Part shown: positions 12,621 through 24,100 of the stretch, piece after piece
Layout of the letters: each line of letters starts with the position of its first letter
How positions within the stretch are numbered: the first letter of the stretch is position 1
NCBI GenBank assembly: GCA_028023455.1
Contig: JAQFVV010012400.1
Location: 17,849,490-17,913,489, forward strand
DNA length: 64,000 bases
Reading direction: 5' to 3'
DNA from: Epiperipatus broadwayi
Lineage: Eukaryota > Onychophora > Udeonychophora > Euonychophora > Peripatidae
Notes under the pieces: model-generated
Databases searched by the model: none
The model's input: the letters and a program-made list of their open reading frames with translations, nothing else
What the model was told of the DNA's origin: nothing
Position numbers and translations under genes: made by a program

Positions 12621-12722
12621 TTTTTTTTTCTCACGTGTCATAGCATCAGCCGGGAAACGAACCCGCTGATCCGGGACAACTGCTTGTAAAGCGGTTGTCG
12701 CTGATCTCTCGGCCACCAATGC
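12621..12722 (-). mobile_element. tRNA-like SINE, subfamily 1
   Basis: On the minus strand this reads GGTGGCCGAGAGATCAGCGA, a Pol III A-box-like start (TGGCCGAGNGG), then the TTACAAGCAGTTGTCCCGG block, GGGTTCGTTTCCCGGCTGAT near the B box, and a short A-rich tail (plus-strand T-run at 12621). It is about 100 bases long. The repeat has relatives at 17.2, 24.1 and 42.9 kb. Confidence 0.8.
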
Positions 12723-12880
12723 TTGGCATTACATAGTTGAAAATGCAAAAATAATAATTTAAAAAAAAAAAAACATTTTTTTTATTATATATTTCAGCTA
12801 CTTTTCTGATCTTCAGAATTCTAGAAAATAAAATTGTTTTTATTTTTTATAATTACTTTTTTTGTTTTTGTTATTATTAT

Positions 12881-12985
12881 TTTTTTTTTTCCATGTGTCA
12901 TAGCATCGGCCGGGACGCGAACTCACAACCGTCTGCAACCAACTACTTGCTTGCATGGCGGCTGTGATACCTCTCGGCTAACAAC
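12881..12985 (-). mobile_element. tRNA-like SINE, subfamily 2
   Basis: Minus strand. It shares the A-box-like start and the end CCCGGCCGATGCTATGACAC with its neighbour at 12.6 kb, but the middle differs (GCAAGCAAGTAGTTGGTTGC, then AGACGGTTGTGAG). The same middle occurs at 21.6 kb, so it defines a second subfamily. The A tail is the T-run at 12881-12890. Confidence 0.8.
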
Positions 12986-13149
12986 GCAAGACAGTATTAT
13001 TGTGTTATATACATATATATAATTCCAAAGATCTAAAAACTGATCAAAAATTGGAATATTTTGTTGTATTCTATATTTATTATTATTTTAATGTTAAAAA
13101 TTAAAAACTATTTTTTATGGCATTTTTAAAAAGTCTATTTCTTTTACTA

Positions 13150-13375
13150 TATATATAATAGACAGGGTATGAGCACAGACCTTCACATGACCCACCACTC
13201 TCCACACTATCTCATAACACTGATACACTTGAACACACATATGTTGAAAAGATAAATAATCACCAATATACGTATTTCATGCTAAACCAGCAATCATCAG
13301 TTGGTCCAGATTACCATCTCTACACATATATGCTACAAGTGCTCAGATATATAATAAGATATATATATAATCTAA
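13150..13375 (+). repeat. Family B dispersed repeat, first half
   Basis: Plus orientation, so inverted relative to the copy at 12.06-12.47 kb. It begins GACAGGGTATGAGCACAGAC and ends after the GCTCAGATATATA block, covering about the first 220 bases of the family. The TCATCAGTTGGTCCAGAT box is intact. Confidence 0.8.
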
Positions 13376-13499
13376 TAAATAATTGAAAAAAATTGGAATA
13401 TTCTAAGAAGAAAGCTCAATTTTTTATTCATTAAATGTGGCATTACCTTTTCTTTTTCAGTTTATTACAGTTCAATAAAAGTGAATTTACAATTCCTAT

Positions 13500-13870
13500 T
13501 ATATAATATATAAGGGATTCGAATTCAGACTTTCACGCGACCCTCAACTCTTCATGCCATCTCATATTATTGTCCCACCTGATCATACATATGTTGAAAA
13601 GATAAAGAATAACCAATATCAGTATTTCGTGCTAAATCAGCACTCATCAGTTGGTTCAGATTATCATCTCCACATATATATGTAATCAGTGCTCAGCTTT
13701 ATATTAAGACAGCCAATCCTCATACTTTAATGGACAGGCTTCAAAATACTCCAATCCACAACTCTTCAGCCGTCCATTTCATTGAAAATCTGATGATGGA
13801 AAGTTCAAAGCCCACATTAGTGCCAAGATTATCATCCTACCCATGTTGATGCTATAGTCTACCCAAATAT
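13500..13870 (+). repeat. Family B dispersed repeat, full-length copy
   Basis: Plus orientation, about 370 bases. It starts in an AT-dinucleotide patch (TATATAAGGGATTCGAATTC) and ends near CCATGTTGATGCTATAGTCT. All internal landmarks of the family are present, including AAAATCTGATGATGGAAA. The start region, read in reverse, contains GAATTCGAATCCC, similar to a Pol III B box. Confidence 0.85.
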
Positions 13871-14136
13871 CAAAGATCTAAATAACAAATCACACATTAA
13901 ATACAAAAAATATAATATTATATGCCATGACAAAAAAAAAAAAGAATAAAGGATGAATAGCGTACTATCAATTCAAAAAATATCATTAATCAGCAGATTA
14001 ATATCATCCAACTTAATCCCAGCTGAAATTTTAAAAATAATTACATTTTTGAAAGTATATTAACTTAGGGTCAGTCATAATAGATTTATCAGATACAAAT
14101 AAAAACTGAGCCCATAAATTATACAAACTCAATTGT

Positions 14137-14289
<153 letters not shown>

Positions 14290-15741
14290 ATGCGTGTATA
14301 TATATACTTAGTTAAATAAAAAATCAATCGGTTTACTAAATATCTTACAATATTAAATAATTGAATGATTTATAGTCACACTCTGGACCCCAAGTTATTC
14401 TAGACAATATTCTATATAAACTAAGATAATCAACAAAAAAAGTGATTTTCTTGTTATCGTTTTGTATAAAATCTTGTGTAACAAACATAAAATATGAATT
14501 GATAGTTTTCTTCAGATCCTATTAGATGTTAGATAGAGCAATTTATTGGAGAGTTTATAGATTTAAGAGAAATATGATCATACATATGATTACTTTATTC
14601 ATCATGCCATAAACTAAGTACATTGTATGCTACAGTGAAAAGAGTTTATTTGTTTGGAAGATGGATTATGAAAAATCCGAGAATCATCAAAAAGCAAATT
14701 ATAAAATTTATGTCAGATGTTATCTTGAAAATATCATAATTTTTGTTCCAGTCAGAGGTAAATCTAAAAAGTATCCAGAAATCATTTGGCAAGTAATAAT
14801 GATGATATCTCACTCATGATTTGATTAACCAAAAAACTGTTGTTACAAGCATAAAAAACACTTGTTATTATTAACCTTAGAGTTATTACTATTACATGAT
14901 GATAGAGTAGCATTACAGCAGGTTCAATGCCAATTCAGGATATCTAAAAACTAACAATCATTGAATCCAAGTGCTAATCGTAGAACATATTTCTTCTTCT
15001 TTACCATTTATTTTTACATGGAATTCCATGAGTTGGAAAAGATAAATTCCTCTGACAAATGGCATCAAAATGTGATTGATGATTTTTCAAATAATATTGT
15101 TATCTGTATATTTTAGAGCAGTAATAGAGTGGTGGGCTGTGGGATTCAAAGCTAATCACTCACAGTGCAGCTCTATTTTACTTTCAATATTTGAACTTAT
15201 TAAAAACTCCCAAGCAACAAACTACTCAATTATTTTTTATTGACAATTTAGAATTATTTCTTTTACAAATTAATGAAAATTACCATACTGTCAATATTGA
15301 ATAACATGTCAAGAAATGATTCAGATATTCATTCTTAGCCAGTTTTATCTTCAGATCTTTTACCTATAACTCTTGTGAAAACCTTGCTGAGTGTTATCTA
15401 CAAGTCTTTTTTATATGACTCCATACTATCACAGATTTATAAATCCAAATAACTTTAAGTTATCTCATATTATAGCTTTTCATCTTTTTATAGCTTATTT
15501 ATATTTTTATAATCAACAATATGATGAGCTTCAATTAGATTTCTTTAAAAATCAGACACATCAAAAATGACATATGACATTCAAACACCAGCAATAACAG
15601 GTAGAATTTCAATTCAATGACCTTTAATTATTGAATGTAACATTCTTAATTTCTGTACTAAATTACACAGATTGATCATGATAATGTTGGGTCCTTTTTA
15701 TTGGTAGTCTCAAAGGCAATTCATACAATGGTTATGGTTGG
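14290..15741. other. AT-rich stretch, nothing firm
   Basis: No protein similarity was recognised. At 15120-15200 there is a GC-richer patch (gtggtgggctgtgggattca) of unknown nature. Nothing else recurs in the window. Confidence 0.5.
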
Positions 15742-16265
15742 AATAGACAAAACTCTCTCCATATAGTAGTGCCACTCAAAGCAAGACAGAGTAATCAATG
15801 GATGCCAGAAGGCTTGTGCATAAAATCCTTATCTAGTGCCTACTCATCCAATATCCCCAAACTATTTTCTGGTTTATGGCCTTCATCAGTGAGGAGCCTT
15901 GGATCTGAGACCACTGCACCTAGATCTTAGAATCTAATGCAACCCACCAGCAGCCACCTTTTATCTCTACATAACTACAAAACTATGAGAATAAAATTGA
16001 AAACACAAATATTTTCATTCTAAGCTCAGAAGCTTATATAATCATATGGGTCTGAACTCAGTTCAGCACCCATACATTTTGGTGTCTTTGGTTCTTTTAT
16101 AATCATAACCACCACCTTCCTATAAGATAGGGATTTTATGCATAAGCCTTCTGGCATCCATTGATTACTCTGTCTTGCTTTGAGTGGCACTACTGTATGG
16201 AGAGAGTTTTGCCTATTTTAACAAACAGTTATGAGCAAGCATGGGAAATAGTGATCATGCGATGC
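15742..16265. mobile_element. Family D fold-back element, long copy
   Basis: The left end carries CAAAACTCTCTCCATATAGT, GTGCCACTCAAAGCAAG and TGGATGCCAGAAGGCTTGTG. The right end carries the reverse complement of the same blocks (16135-16225), so the element is an inverted repeat with arms of about 100 bases and a 280-base centre. It has no coding capacity. The centre holds a hammerhead-like motif at 15854-15895. Sister copies lie at 18.7 (degraded), 44.4 (centre mostly deleted) and 59.6 kb (long). Confidence 0.85.
15854..15895 (-). ncRNA. Hammerhead-ribozyme-like motif in family D
   Basis: Minus strand, in order: TCCTCA (possible stem I), CTGATGA (exact core), a 13-base stem II region AGGCCATAAACCA, GAAA (exact core), ATAGT, a T at the cleavage position, then TGGGGA, which pairs with TCCTCA over six bases including one G-U. 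Stem II is weak here: its closing pair is A-A, and about two G-C pairs are left. This is a visual assignment. No folding was run. Confidence 0.4.
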
Positions 16266-17148
16266 TTTAAGGTTGTTATATTATTGGTCATAAATATAAA
16301 AAACAAAGGATGATTTTTTTGGAAGCTTGTCTTCTTCAGATATTTGATCTGCTTTTAGATCATTCTAGTAGCAGTTAACTAAAAATGTGCATCGTTTGTT
16401 AAGTCTCAAACAAAACTACTCATATTAACCAATGCTCTATTTTTAGCTCATTTGATCAGTAAAACATATAAATAGTAATCAAAATTTTGGTAACAATTTT
16501 TTGTCTTTTATAATTATGATTAATGAAAAATTAAAAAATCATTTGCCATATTTTTTTTTAAAAATTGATTTCTCAGAGAGCAGAAGATATAACCCCAAAA
16601 CTGAGCAATTAAAGCAAATAGAAACCACTCATAGCACACTTTTGTTCCTTATAACCTGCCATCTATCAAAGAAAATCGATCAAACAAACAAAAATAAATA
16701 ATTATAATAAGAAACAAAAAAAATCAATAATAATAATGAAGCTTATAATAGCAAAATTAGATTTCATGTCTGTTGGGAGGGGGAGGTACTGAGAAGATTG
16801 AGATGTTCCTACACATGACTAAAAATCATCAATCTTGTAAAAACAGTAAATTCACATTTAGGTCTATATTAGAAAATGAAACATCGAAACATTTAATATA
16901 CTAAATGAACTATAAATTTAAATCTACAAAAAAACATCTTCAAGATTATTCATAAGCTTTTAATATATATAAAATAGAAATGGGACAGCCTTGGATAACG
17001 AAAACAGGCAATATAATATTTAATCCTGATTTGGATTAAATATTTAATAAGATTGGATTTCTAGAAATATTCAATATTGTTTCCTATACTACTTCATTTT
17101 CGATATGATCATTTATCTCAACTAAATGTCAAAAAAAAAAAAAAAAAA
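16266..17148. other. AT-rich stretch, nothing recognised
   Basis: A short open frame at 16501-16701 has no recognisable relatives and low-complexity lysine-rich content, so I do not call it a gene. No repeats shared with other parts of the window were seen. Confidence 0.5.
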
Positions 17149-17150
17149 CG

Positions 17151-17233
17151 TACCGAGTGGTCGCCTTACAAGCAGTTGTCCCGGGTTTGCGGGTTCGCTT
17201 TCCGGCCGATGGTTTGACACATGGAAAAAAAAA
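17151..17233 (+). mobile_element. tRNA-like SINE, subfamily 1, 5' shortened
   Basis: It starts inside the A box (CCGAGTGGTCGCCTTACAAG), continues GCAGTTGTCCCGGGTTTGCG and GTTCGCTTTCCGGCCGATGG, and ends with an A-rich tail. The sequence AAAAAAACGTA occurs on both sides (about 17142 and 17227) and is a probable target duplication. Confidence 0.8.
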
Positions 17234-17639
17234 ACGTAAGCAAACTTCTGAACTTAATTAAGTTGATTCAAAATAACAAAATACTTTGGCTTTAAAGAAA
17301 ATAGGCCATTTCATAGTCACATTCAGCAAGAAACATTTACATTTAAGTTTATTTAAACATTATGTTATGCATTATGTTGAAATCTTAGAAACACAGAAAA
17401 ATCCAATTTCTAATGACCTTCGTAAACATTTTATTTATTCAATCTAAAAAAAAAGTAAACCACATTAATTATGTCGTTTAATAATATTAGATTAAGTGAC
17501 AAGATTCATTGTACTTAAAGAACACATTGCTTTGGTTTAATATAATAGAACAAACAGTAATATCAGAGATTTTTAGAAATCTCAATTTTGATAGTTAAGC
17601 CTCAAGATTCTCTACCTAAAGCATCAAAAGAATTGGCTT
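17234..17639. other. No recognised element
   Basis: AT-rich DNA between the SINE tail and a local duplication. Nothing coding was recognised. Confidence 0.5.
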
Positions 17640-18215
17640 TTTGGAACTTCCTTTCCATAAGCAGAGATTTGCTGTAAAAAAAAAAGGAAAAAAGAAAAAA
17701 TGACAATGAAGATTTTTGGTATATATATTAGAATAATGGAGGGTCTCAAGATGTAGTGCTATTAGATTCATTTACAATTTTCACTGTCTGGATTAAATAA
17801 AACTTAAAAAAAAATTTAATTACCATTTAATTTAAGATATTTTAGACAATGTATATATAGCAAACCTTACTAATAATTTAATATTGGTCATTAAATGGAT
17901 ATCTAATTATACTTAGTTATAAAATAATATCAGCCGTTTATAACTGCTTTTCCATAGGCATAGATTTGCAGCAACAACAACAAAAAAATGATATAAGATT
18001 TTTGATACGTTCTACTGCGATAACGGAGGTCTTCAAGTTGTAGTATTAATAGATCCGTTTATCATTCCCATTATCTGAGTATGAAGTTGGGTTAAATAAA
18101 ACTTGAAATTTTTTAAATTTTCATCTAACTTAAGATATGTTTAGGTAATGCATCCATAACAAATCCTGCTAATCATTTAATATTGGTTGGTAGACAGGTG
18201 TCTAAGGATTGAAAA
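17640..18215. repeat. Local direct duplication, two units of about 280 bases
   Basis: Units at about 17640-17920 and 17940-18215 share, in the same order, TTCCATA.GCA.AGATTTGC, GATTTTTG.TA, GGAGG.CTCAAG.TGTAGT, GATTCATTTA/GATCCGTTTA, TTAAATAAAACTT, a TAACTTAAGATAT-like block and TAATATTGGT. They differ by many substitutions and A-run length changes, so the duplication is old. Confidence 0.75.
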
Positions 18216-18664
18216 CCATACAAACCTTTGCTCCTTCTGCAAGATCTTTGTTGTTATTCCATGAAAAATAATTGAAAAGGTCTTCAATGGACTATTTAAA
18301 GATGTGCTCTGCTTTATACCTATATTTTGGCAATAGCTATGAGCAATTCACGGATAATCCAAAATGAAATTAAATAAATGCCAATTCAAATAATGAGTAA
18401 ATTGAAGCAGAACTGCCTCTAAAAAATTGCCATCCTGTTTAACAGCATATTTTGTAACCCCTTTCTCTTAAAAAACTCTTTTAATAATATCTTAAAAGAC
18501 ATGATATTAATCTTAGACATGTATATGCCCGATCATAAATTCTAAATAATAGCATTAGCTAACGAATTTTATCGTAAATAATTTTTTTTTAAATTTGCAG
18601 AAATTATATTTTTTTATATAAAGAAAAAGAACAACAACAAAAAAAGTATTACTATTAACTTAAA
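18216..18664. other. No recognised element
   Basis: AT-rich DNA. Nothing coding, and no copies elsewhere in the window. Confidence 0.5.
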
Positions 18665-18860
18665 ACAGTATCAACTCTTTCCATATACTATTGCCATCTA
18701 GTGCAAACCATAGTAATCAGTGAGTGCTGTTTATCAAAATCCCTATCTAATTATACTCATCCAATATTACATGGAGAGAATTGCAAGTGTTTTAACGGAT
18801 TGTGTAAGCGTAAGAAATAGTGATCATGTGATTTTTTTAGTGGTAAAACTAAACTTAAAT
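18665..18860. mobile_element. Family D fold-back element, degraded copy
   Basis: It contains ACTCTTTCCATATACTATTG, TAGTGCAAACCATAGTAATC, AAAATCCCTATCTA, TACTCATCCAATATTACATG, then GGAGAGAATTGCAAGTGTTT and GAAATAGTGATCATGTGAT. These match the ends of the family D copies, but the central part is deleted. Confidence 0.65.
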
Positions 18861-18969
18861 ATAAGCAATCAATTTTAAATATTTATACAAACCGGCTTCA
18901 TCGGTACTTTAATTTTGAATATTTGTTCTTTTTCCAATTTTCATTTGCCGATATTATCTAATACTTTTT

Positions 18970-21340
18970 TAATCAGATATCATCATCATTATCACTTTCA
19001 ACCATTATTAATCTGCTGCAGGTTGAAGATCTTTCCAAGTTTAATCCAGCATTTATCGATTTCAAATGTACTCTCTTTCTAGATGTTTTATTATCTCTTG
19101 AGATCCAGTAAAAGGCTTCAACTGTCCATCTATTATTAAATCTTATAATTAAAAAAATATCCAGCCCAACTCCATTTCAGATTCTTAATTCTTTCAATAA
19201 TGCCAGTGATATATGTTTGTTCTCTTATCCATGTATTTCATTTTCAATATCTTTTTGTATCCCTAACATAATCTCTTCCTAATTCAATAAGTAATCTGAA
19301 ATCTCTGAATTGCTGCTCTTCGGTTAAATGTTCATGTTTCAGATCTATGTTAAGAACTGGAAAATCACATCTATTAAAAACCCTTTTCAAATCGATAGAC
19401 ATATTTTCTTTTACTATTATTATTTTTATTATAAGCATTTCATCCATGTTTAATTCTATGATTAATTTTATCCATTATGTTTCCATTTGCATTAATAATC
19501 TGAGCAAAGTAATTGTCAGCTTTTGTTAAATGAATGATTACCAGTCTTTATTTTTTCCTTCTGAAAAAATCCTTTGATCTATAGTCATACTTGCCTCTGC
19601 TAACTCTTGCAGCATTTCCTAAAGCTCTAAAGCTTGAAATCAACTGCATCATCTGCAAAATCCAAATGACTTAAATAATCTCCATTTATTTTTACTCTCT
19701 TGGATTCTCATTTTAATCTACAAAATACTTTTTGTAAAACTACTGTAAAAGTTTTGGAGATATGTAATCATTCTGTCTTACATCTTTCTCAATATTAATC
19801 TTCCTAATATCAGCTTGTAATCTAATTATTGTTGTTGTATTCTGATAAATATTCTTCAGAATATTACAATATCTTGAGTCTATATCTTGGTGATTCAATG
19901 CTTTAATTACTGTACAAATGCTTACAGAATCAAATGTCGTTTCATAGTCTACAAATCCAAAGTGAAAGTCGTAGTCATTGGTTTCTATAACTTATCTCAA
20001 GATTTGGATTTGATTCACAATGCTTCATTTTCCAGCTTGTTCTTTTGGTTGGTTACTTTAGATTTTTTACAGAAGTGATACAATAATGATAGTTTTGTAA
20101 TTTGTAACATCTTCTTTATCACCTTTCTTATAATCAACATTATTATTGCATTCTTTCAATCTTCTAATATTTTAACACGTTTGATATAAAACTCTGCCAA
20201 TATTTTTTTTATTTTTCACCTGCTTTTATAAAGTCCTTTTCTTTTTTTATGGTGTTGGGTCCCCCCCCCCCCCCCCCCCCTCCTCCACCTATTAATATTT
20301 TCCTTTTATTTTTTTCCCCCCCCCCCCCTTGGGGGGTGGGGGGGGGGGGGGGGGGGGGGGGGTAAAATATCGATTATAATTTCATCACTTCCTAAAACTT
20401 TATAATTAATCATAAATATAACTGCATATCTTACTTCTTCAATTAAGACCATTAGGCAATTCAGAAGCTGTGATAACAATAGGGGGTACTTTGATTTCTG
20501 GTTCATTATTATTATGTAATTCTTTATAGAACTCTTCCACGTAATTCAAGATACCATCTCTCTTTTTTTAGTAATAGTTCCATCTTTTCTCCTTTTTGAA
20601 GAAATAACTTTTAATACAAAATGTTTTATACTTCTAAGACTTTTATTCTCTCCTATAGCTCTCCTATCATTAATAATCTTTTTATATATCATTTTATAAA
20701 ACTCTACATATTCAATCCTTTTTAATGAATCTTTTGTACATTTTTCACATTTTCTTCACACATTTCCTTATTTCAGTAGGCTTATTGTAATTCTTAATTG
20801 TGAATTACTTATTTTTTTTAAATTGATTTCATTCACATTTGAACTATTTTCAAAATCTGTTATAATTTTTAACGATTTGTAAGTTGTAATTTAAATTCAT
20901 TGAAATGTTTCTGAAAGTTGAGAATATCAAATATTAATACTGCTTTTTTTAAAAATAATTTTTGTCTTTCTAAACTTGCATTAACATATATCTTTCATTT
21001 TACTAATCGATATCACTTCCTATACCGAGTCTATTAAAAATATTACAATCTTGCAATACAAATTTTCGGTTAATCAAAATATACTCCAATTCTGCTGTAC
21101 CTTCATTTAGATGCTTTCATGTTAATTTTAGTTTAGCATTTTTCTCAAAGAAAAAATTCATAATATATATATATTCCTGGAACTCCACAATTCTATGCCC
21201 TTTCTCTCATTTCTATTATTAGAGTCAAACTTACCCATATAGCTTTCATATTTCAGTTATTCACCAATTTTACATTAAAATTCCTTAGCTCCTCAAAAAC
21301 ATTTTGTATATCCATATAAAAAAATACTGTATTTCTTCAT
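18970..21340 (-). pseudogene. RTE-type LINE copy 2 (endonuclease plus RT)
   Basis: Minus strand, longest RTE copy here. From 5' (about 21.34 kb) it shows the end of the APE-type endonuclease: a GKFDSNNRNERG-like block, IVEFQEYI, then EYILINRKF and FNRLGIGSD, where the usual SDH is SDI. Next come EVRYAVIFMINYKVLGSDEI, the region before the RT, motif A as FVDYETTFDSV, motif B as VRQNDYISPKL, and an intact catalytic FADD box at 19648-19659. The 3' end near 18970 carries the same CATCATCAT-type tail as the 40.2-kb copy. It is inactivated by many stops and frameshifts and carries a poly-C/poly-G block at 20261-20362. The 5' end is truncated or too decayed to follow. Confidence 0.8.
20261..20362. 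repeat. Poly(C) and poly(G) homopolymer block inside RTE copy 2
   Basis: 20 C (20261-20280), a short spacer, 13 C (20316-20328), TT, then G-rich sequence to 20362 with one T. The C and G runs are complementary and could fold back. They sit within the RTE open reading, where a 100-base insertion is not expected in the parental element. A real slippage insertion or an assembly artefact is possible. Confidence 0.85.
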
Positions 21341-21627
21341 GATAATAACAACTTGTTTGAGCTAAACCTGAATTATTATCAGACATACTGAATATTAAAA
21401 TTGTTTTAAAAACTCAAGCCTAATAAATTTATATAATAAAATATTAGCAATCGTTACACAGTAAGTTAAGTATTTTAATTCTATTTTTTTAATTAATTAG
21501 TTTATTCTTAAGAAATTATCTAGTTCTTGTTGTCTCTATCTTTAAAATAAAATTATAAAAGAGCAAACAGTAGTAAATTTATTCATCAATAAATATTTTT
21601 CAATAATACTATTTTTTTTTAAAAGAA

Positions 21628-21720
21628 AGACATCGCAGCTGCCTTGCAAGCAAGTAGTTGGTTGCAGACGGTTGTGGGTTCGCCTCCCGGTCAATGCTAT
21701 GACATATGAAGAAAAAAAAA
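21628..21720 (+). mobile_element. tRNA-like SINE, subfamily 2, 5' shortened
   Basis: It begins around CATCGCAGCTGCCTTGCAAG and contains CAAGTAGTTGGTTGCAGACG, GTTCGCCTCCCGG and ATGCTATGACATATG, with an A-rich tail. The middle is the subfamily 2 type shared with 12881-12985. Confidence 0.8.
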
Positions 21721-24100
21721 GACATAAATTTTTATAACAGTCATTTGGGGAAAGAGATCTCCTATTAGAAATATTATTAAGGTTTTTTTCCTAACTGCTT
21801 TTAATCTCTTAAATTCTCAGCCAACAGTGAAATCAAGAATAAATGAAGATAGATTAGTGCACCATTATTGTCACGTTGTCTTATATTAATAATAATAATG
21901 CAATATTAAATGTACTAGCTTTAGTAATTGATTTTTAAAAACTATACAATACAATTAAATTTTATTATATAAAAACTTAATGACATCTTGGCATCTGATT
22001 TCAACAGAGAAGCAAAGCATGACTTTAATGATATATTTATTGCATAGGCTCCCAAAAATTTGCCATCCCTGCAAATGTACGGATTGCACAGTCGATAATG
22101 TTAGGCCTGGTTACAAATCATGAAAGCCATACTAGCAAAAACGTAATGTCAAGTCATATATTTAATTTTTGTGTCTATAACCTTTAATATCAATTGCTGT
22201 AATTTATAAATAGGAAATTAAATAAGCTTTTAACCATTTAATAATTTTTTTATAAATATTCTTATTTATTTTGTGAGAATTAAATTAATAAAGATATTAT
22301 CTAATTAATTTTAACCGTCAAATGAAAGTATTATCTTATCAATATCAATTATCAAAACAACCTTTTTCTATATATTCTTTATGGAAGTTAAATGAAATTA
22401 TTTTGCTCAAAACCAAAAGAAAAAAAACTGTTCTCCTTTTAATCCTTAGTTCTTTGATTTTTAGTGAATACATAAAATAAAATCTTGCATGGATCCTAAT
22501 TTTTTCAAGAATAAGGTTGCTTATATCTGTGACAAGTTTAGTAGGTCATAAGATTAATGCTGTAATAATTTTAGATTATATAAGAATGCGCCTACAAACT
22601 AATTATAAAAAAAACAAAACAAGCTTTCCAGACTTGTAAATATTGGCCAAATTCTATATGTGTACGCAGCTTACGTGCGTGTGTTAAATAATTTAACCCA
22701 TTAAAAATATTGTTTTTAATAAAAATATTAATTGAAAAATGCTAAATAAATAATAAATTTGAAAAATTATACACAACTCACGAAAATATCCGTGTTGGTA
22801 CATATATATGCAAGTATGAGTATTTATATTACCCTTTTATTACGCCTGTCTACATTTGTGTATTAATATGAATATTTTCACGGAACGAAAGATGTGAATA
22901 TAATTTTCAGGTTCAATCTTATATGTGTGGGTGTTAATTATTAGCTATGAGCCAACAAATATTACCTAGATGGTAGCAAGTACGATATAATAGTAATAAC
23001 AACATTATTAGTACAGCAATAAAACAACCATATTTTTGCACTCGAAATTAAACGAAAAGTCTATATTTGAGTATACTCAAAATTTAAAACTTTCCCGAGT
23101 GATTTGCTTTTGCTTGTATTATATTGTGTTAGCAAGAGAATTTAGAGTCATAATGTTGAAGTCTTTCTATATTACTCAACAATAATTTTCTTTCTTTCTC
23201 GTTCTCTCTATATATGTATAGATAGATTTGTATATGCATTTCTCATTTGAAAATCTAAATGTTTGTAGAATTTCAAATTTTGTATCTATATATATATATA
23301 TTTCACCATATGTTAGATGTTTTCAAAACATAAACCAAAGCTCAATAAACTATAAAATCTACAATCTAGATAAAAGATATTAAACAATAAGAACTTAATT
23401 GAAGCTTTATTCATGTTCATATCATTCCATTATACATTTTTGAAATATATAAAAAAAGACACTTGGGAAAACCCAAATGATCTCTAAGAAGGGCACTTAA
23501 TTCTGAACTAGCATCTATAGAAGTTGCTTTGACGATTGGTTCTATAGTTCATTAAGCTTTGACTATTATCATGTGACATACGTAATGAACTTTAATGAAA
23601 TTCATATGATTATTACAAGTTGACATTGAATTGTCAATAGTCAAATATAAAAATGCTATCTTTTTTCATCCCTCAGAGAAAATCGATGCCACTAACTCTT
23701 GAAATTAATAATAATCTGTATACAATACTTTGAAATAAATTAGAAACTTTCTAGGCGGGAAAAAAACTTGATTTAATTATTTTAAAATTACTTCTGCAAT
23801 TTTTAATCTTTTTTTTAAATATAGATATTGAGGCGGAAAGGGGATTAAATAATTTGAGTTTTGATTTACAAAAACTGAATGCAAAACTGTGACTTTTTAC
23901 GAATGCAGTGGAAAACATATTCGCAAACATAAAAAGATACTGATTATAAAAACAAAAATTTGATACAGCACTTTTTTAATTTTTTAATAAATCAACTAAT
24001 TAATTAATTAATAGTTATGCATTTTAAATAGATATAGTGGAGGAAAAAAGCCTTATCTGTTATCCATGTTCATGTCTTAGGGTTCAAATTAGGTTTGGCA
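21721..24100. other. AT-rich stretch, nothing recognised
   Basis: No long frames, no similarity to transposon proteins and no repeat shared with the rest of the window. Short TATATA patches occur near 23210 and 23290. Confidence 0.5.
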
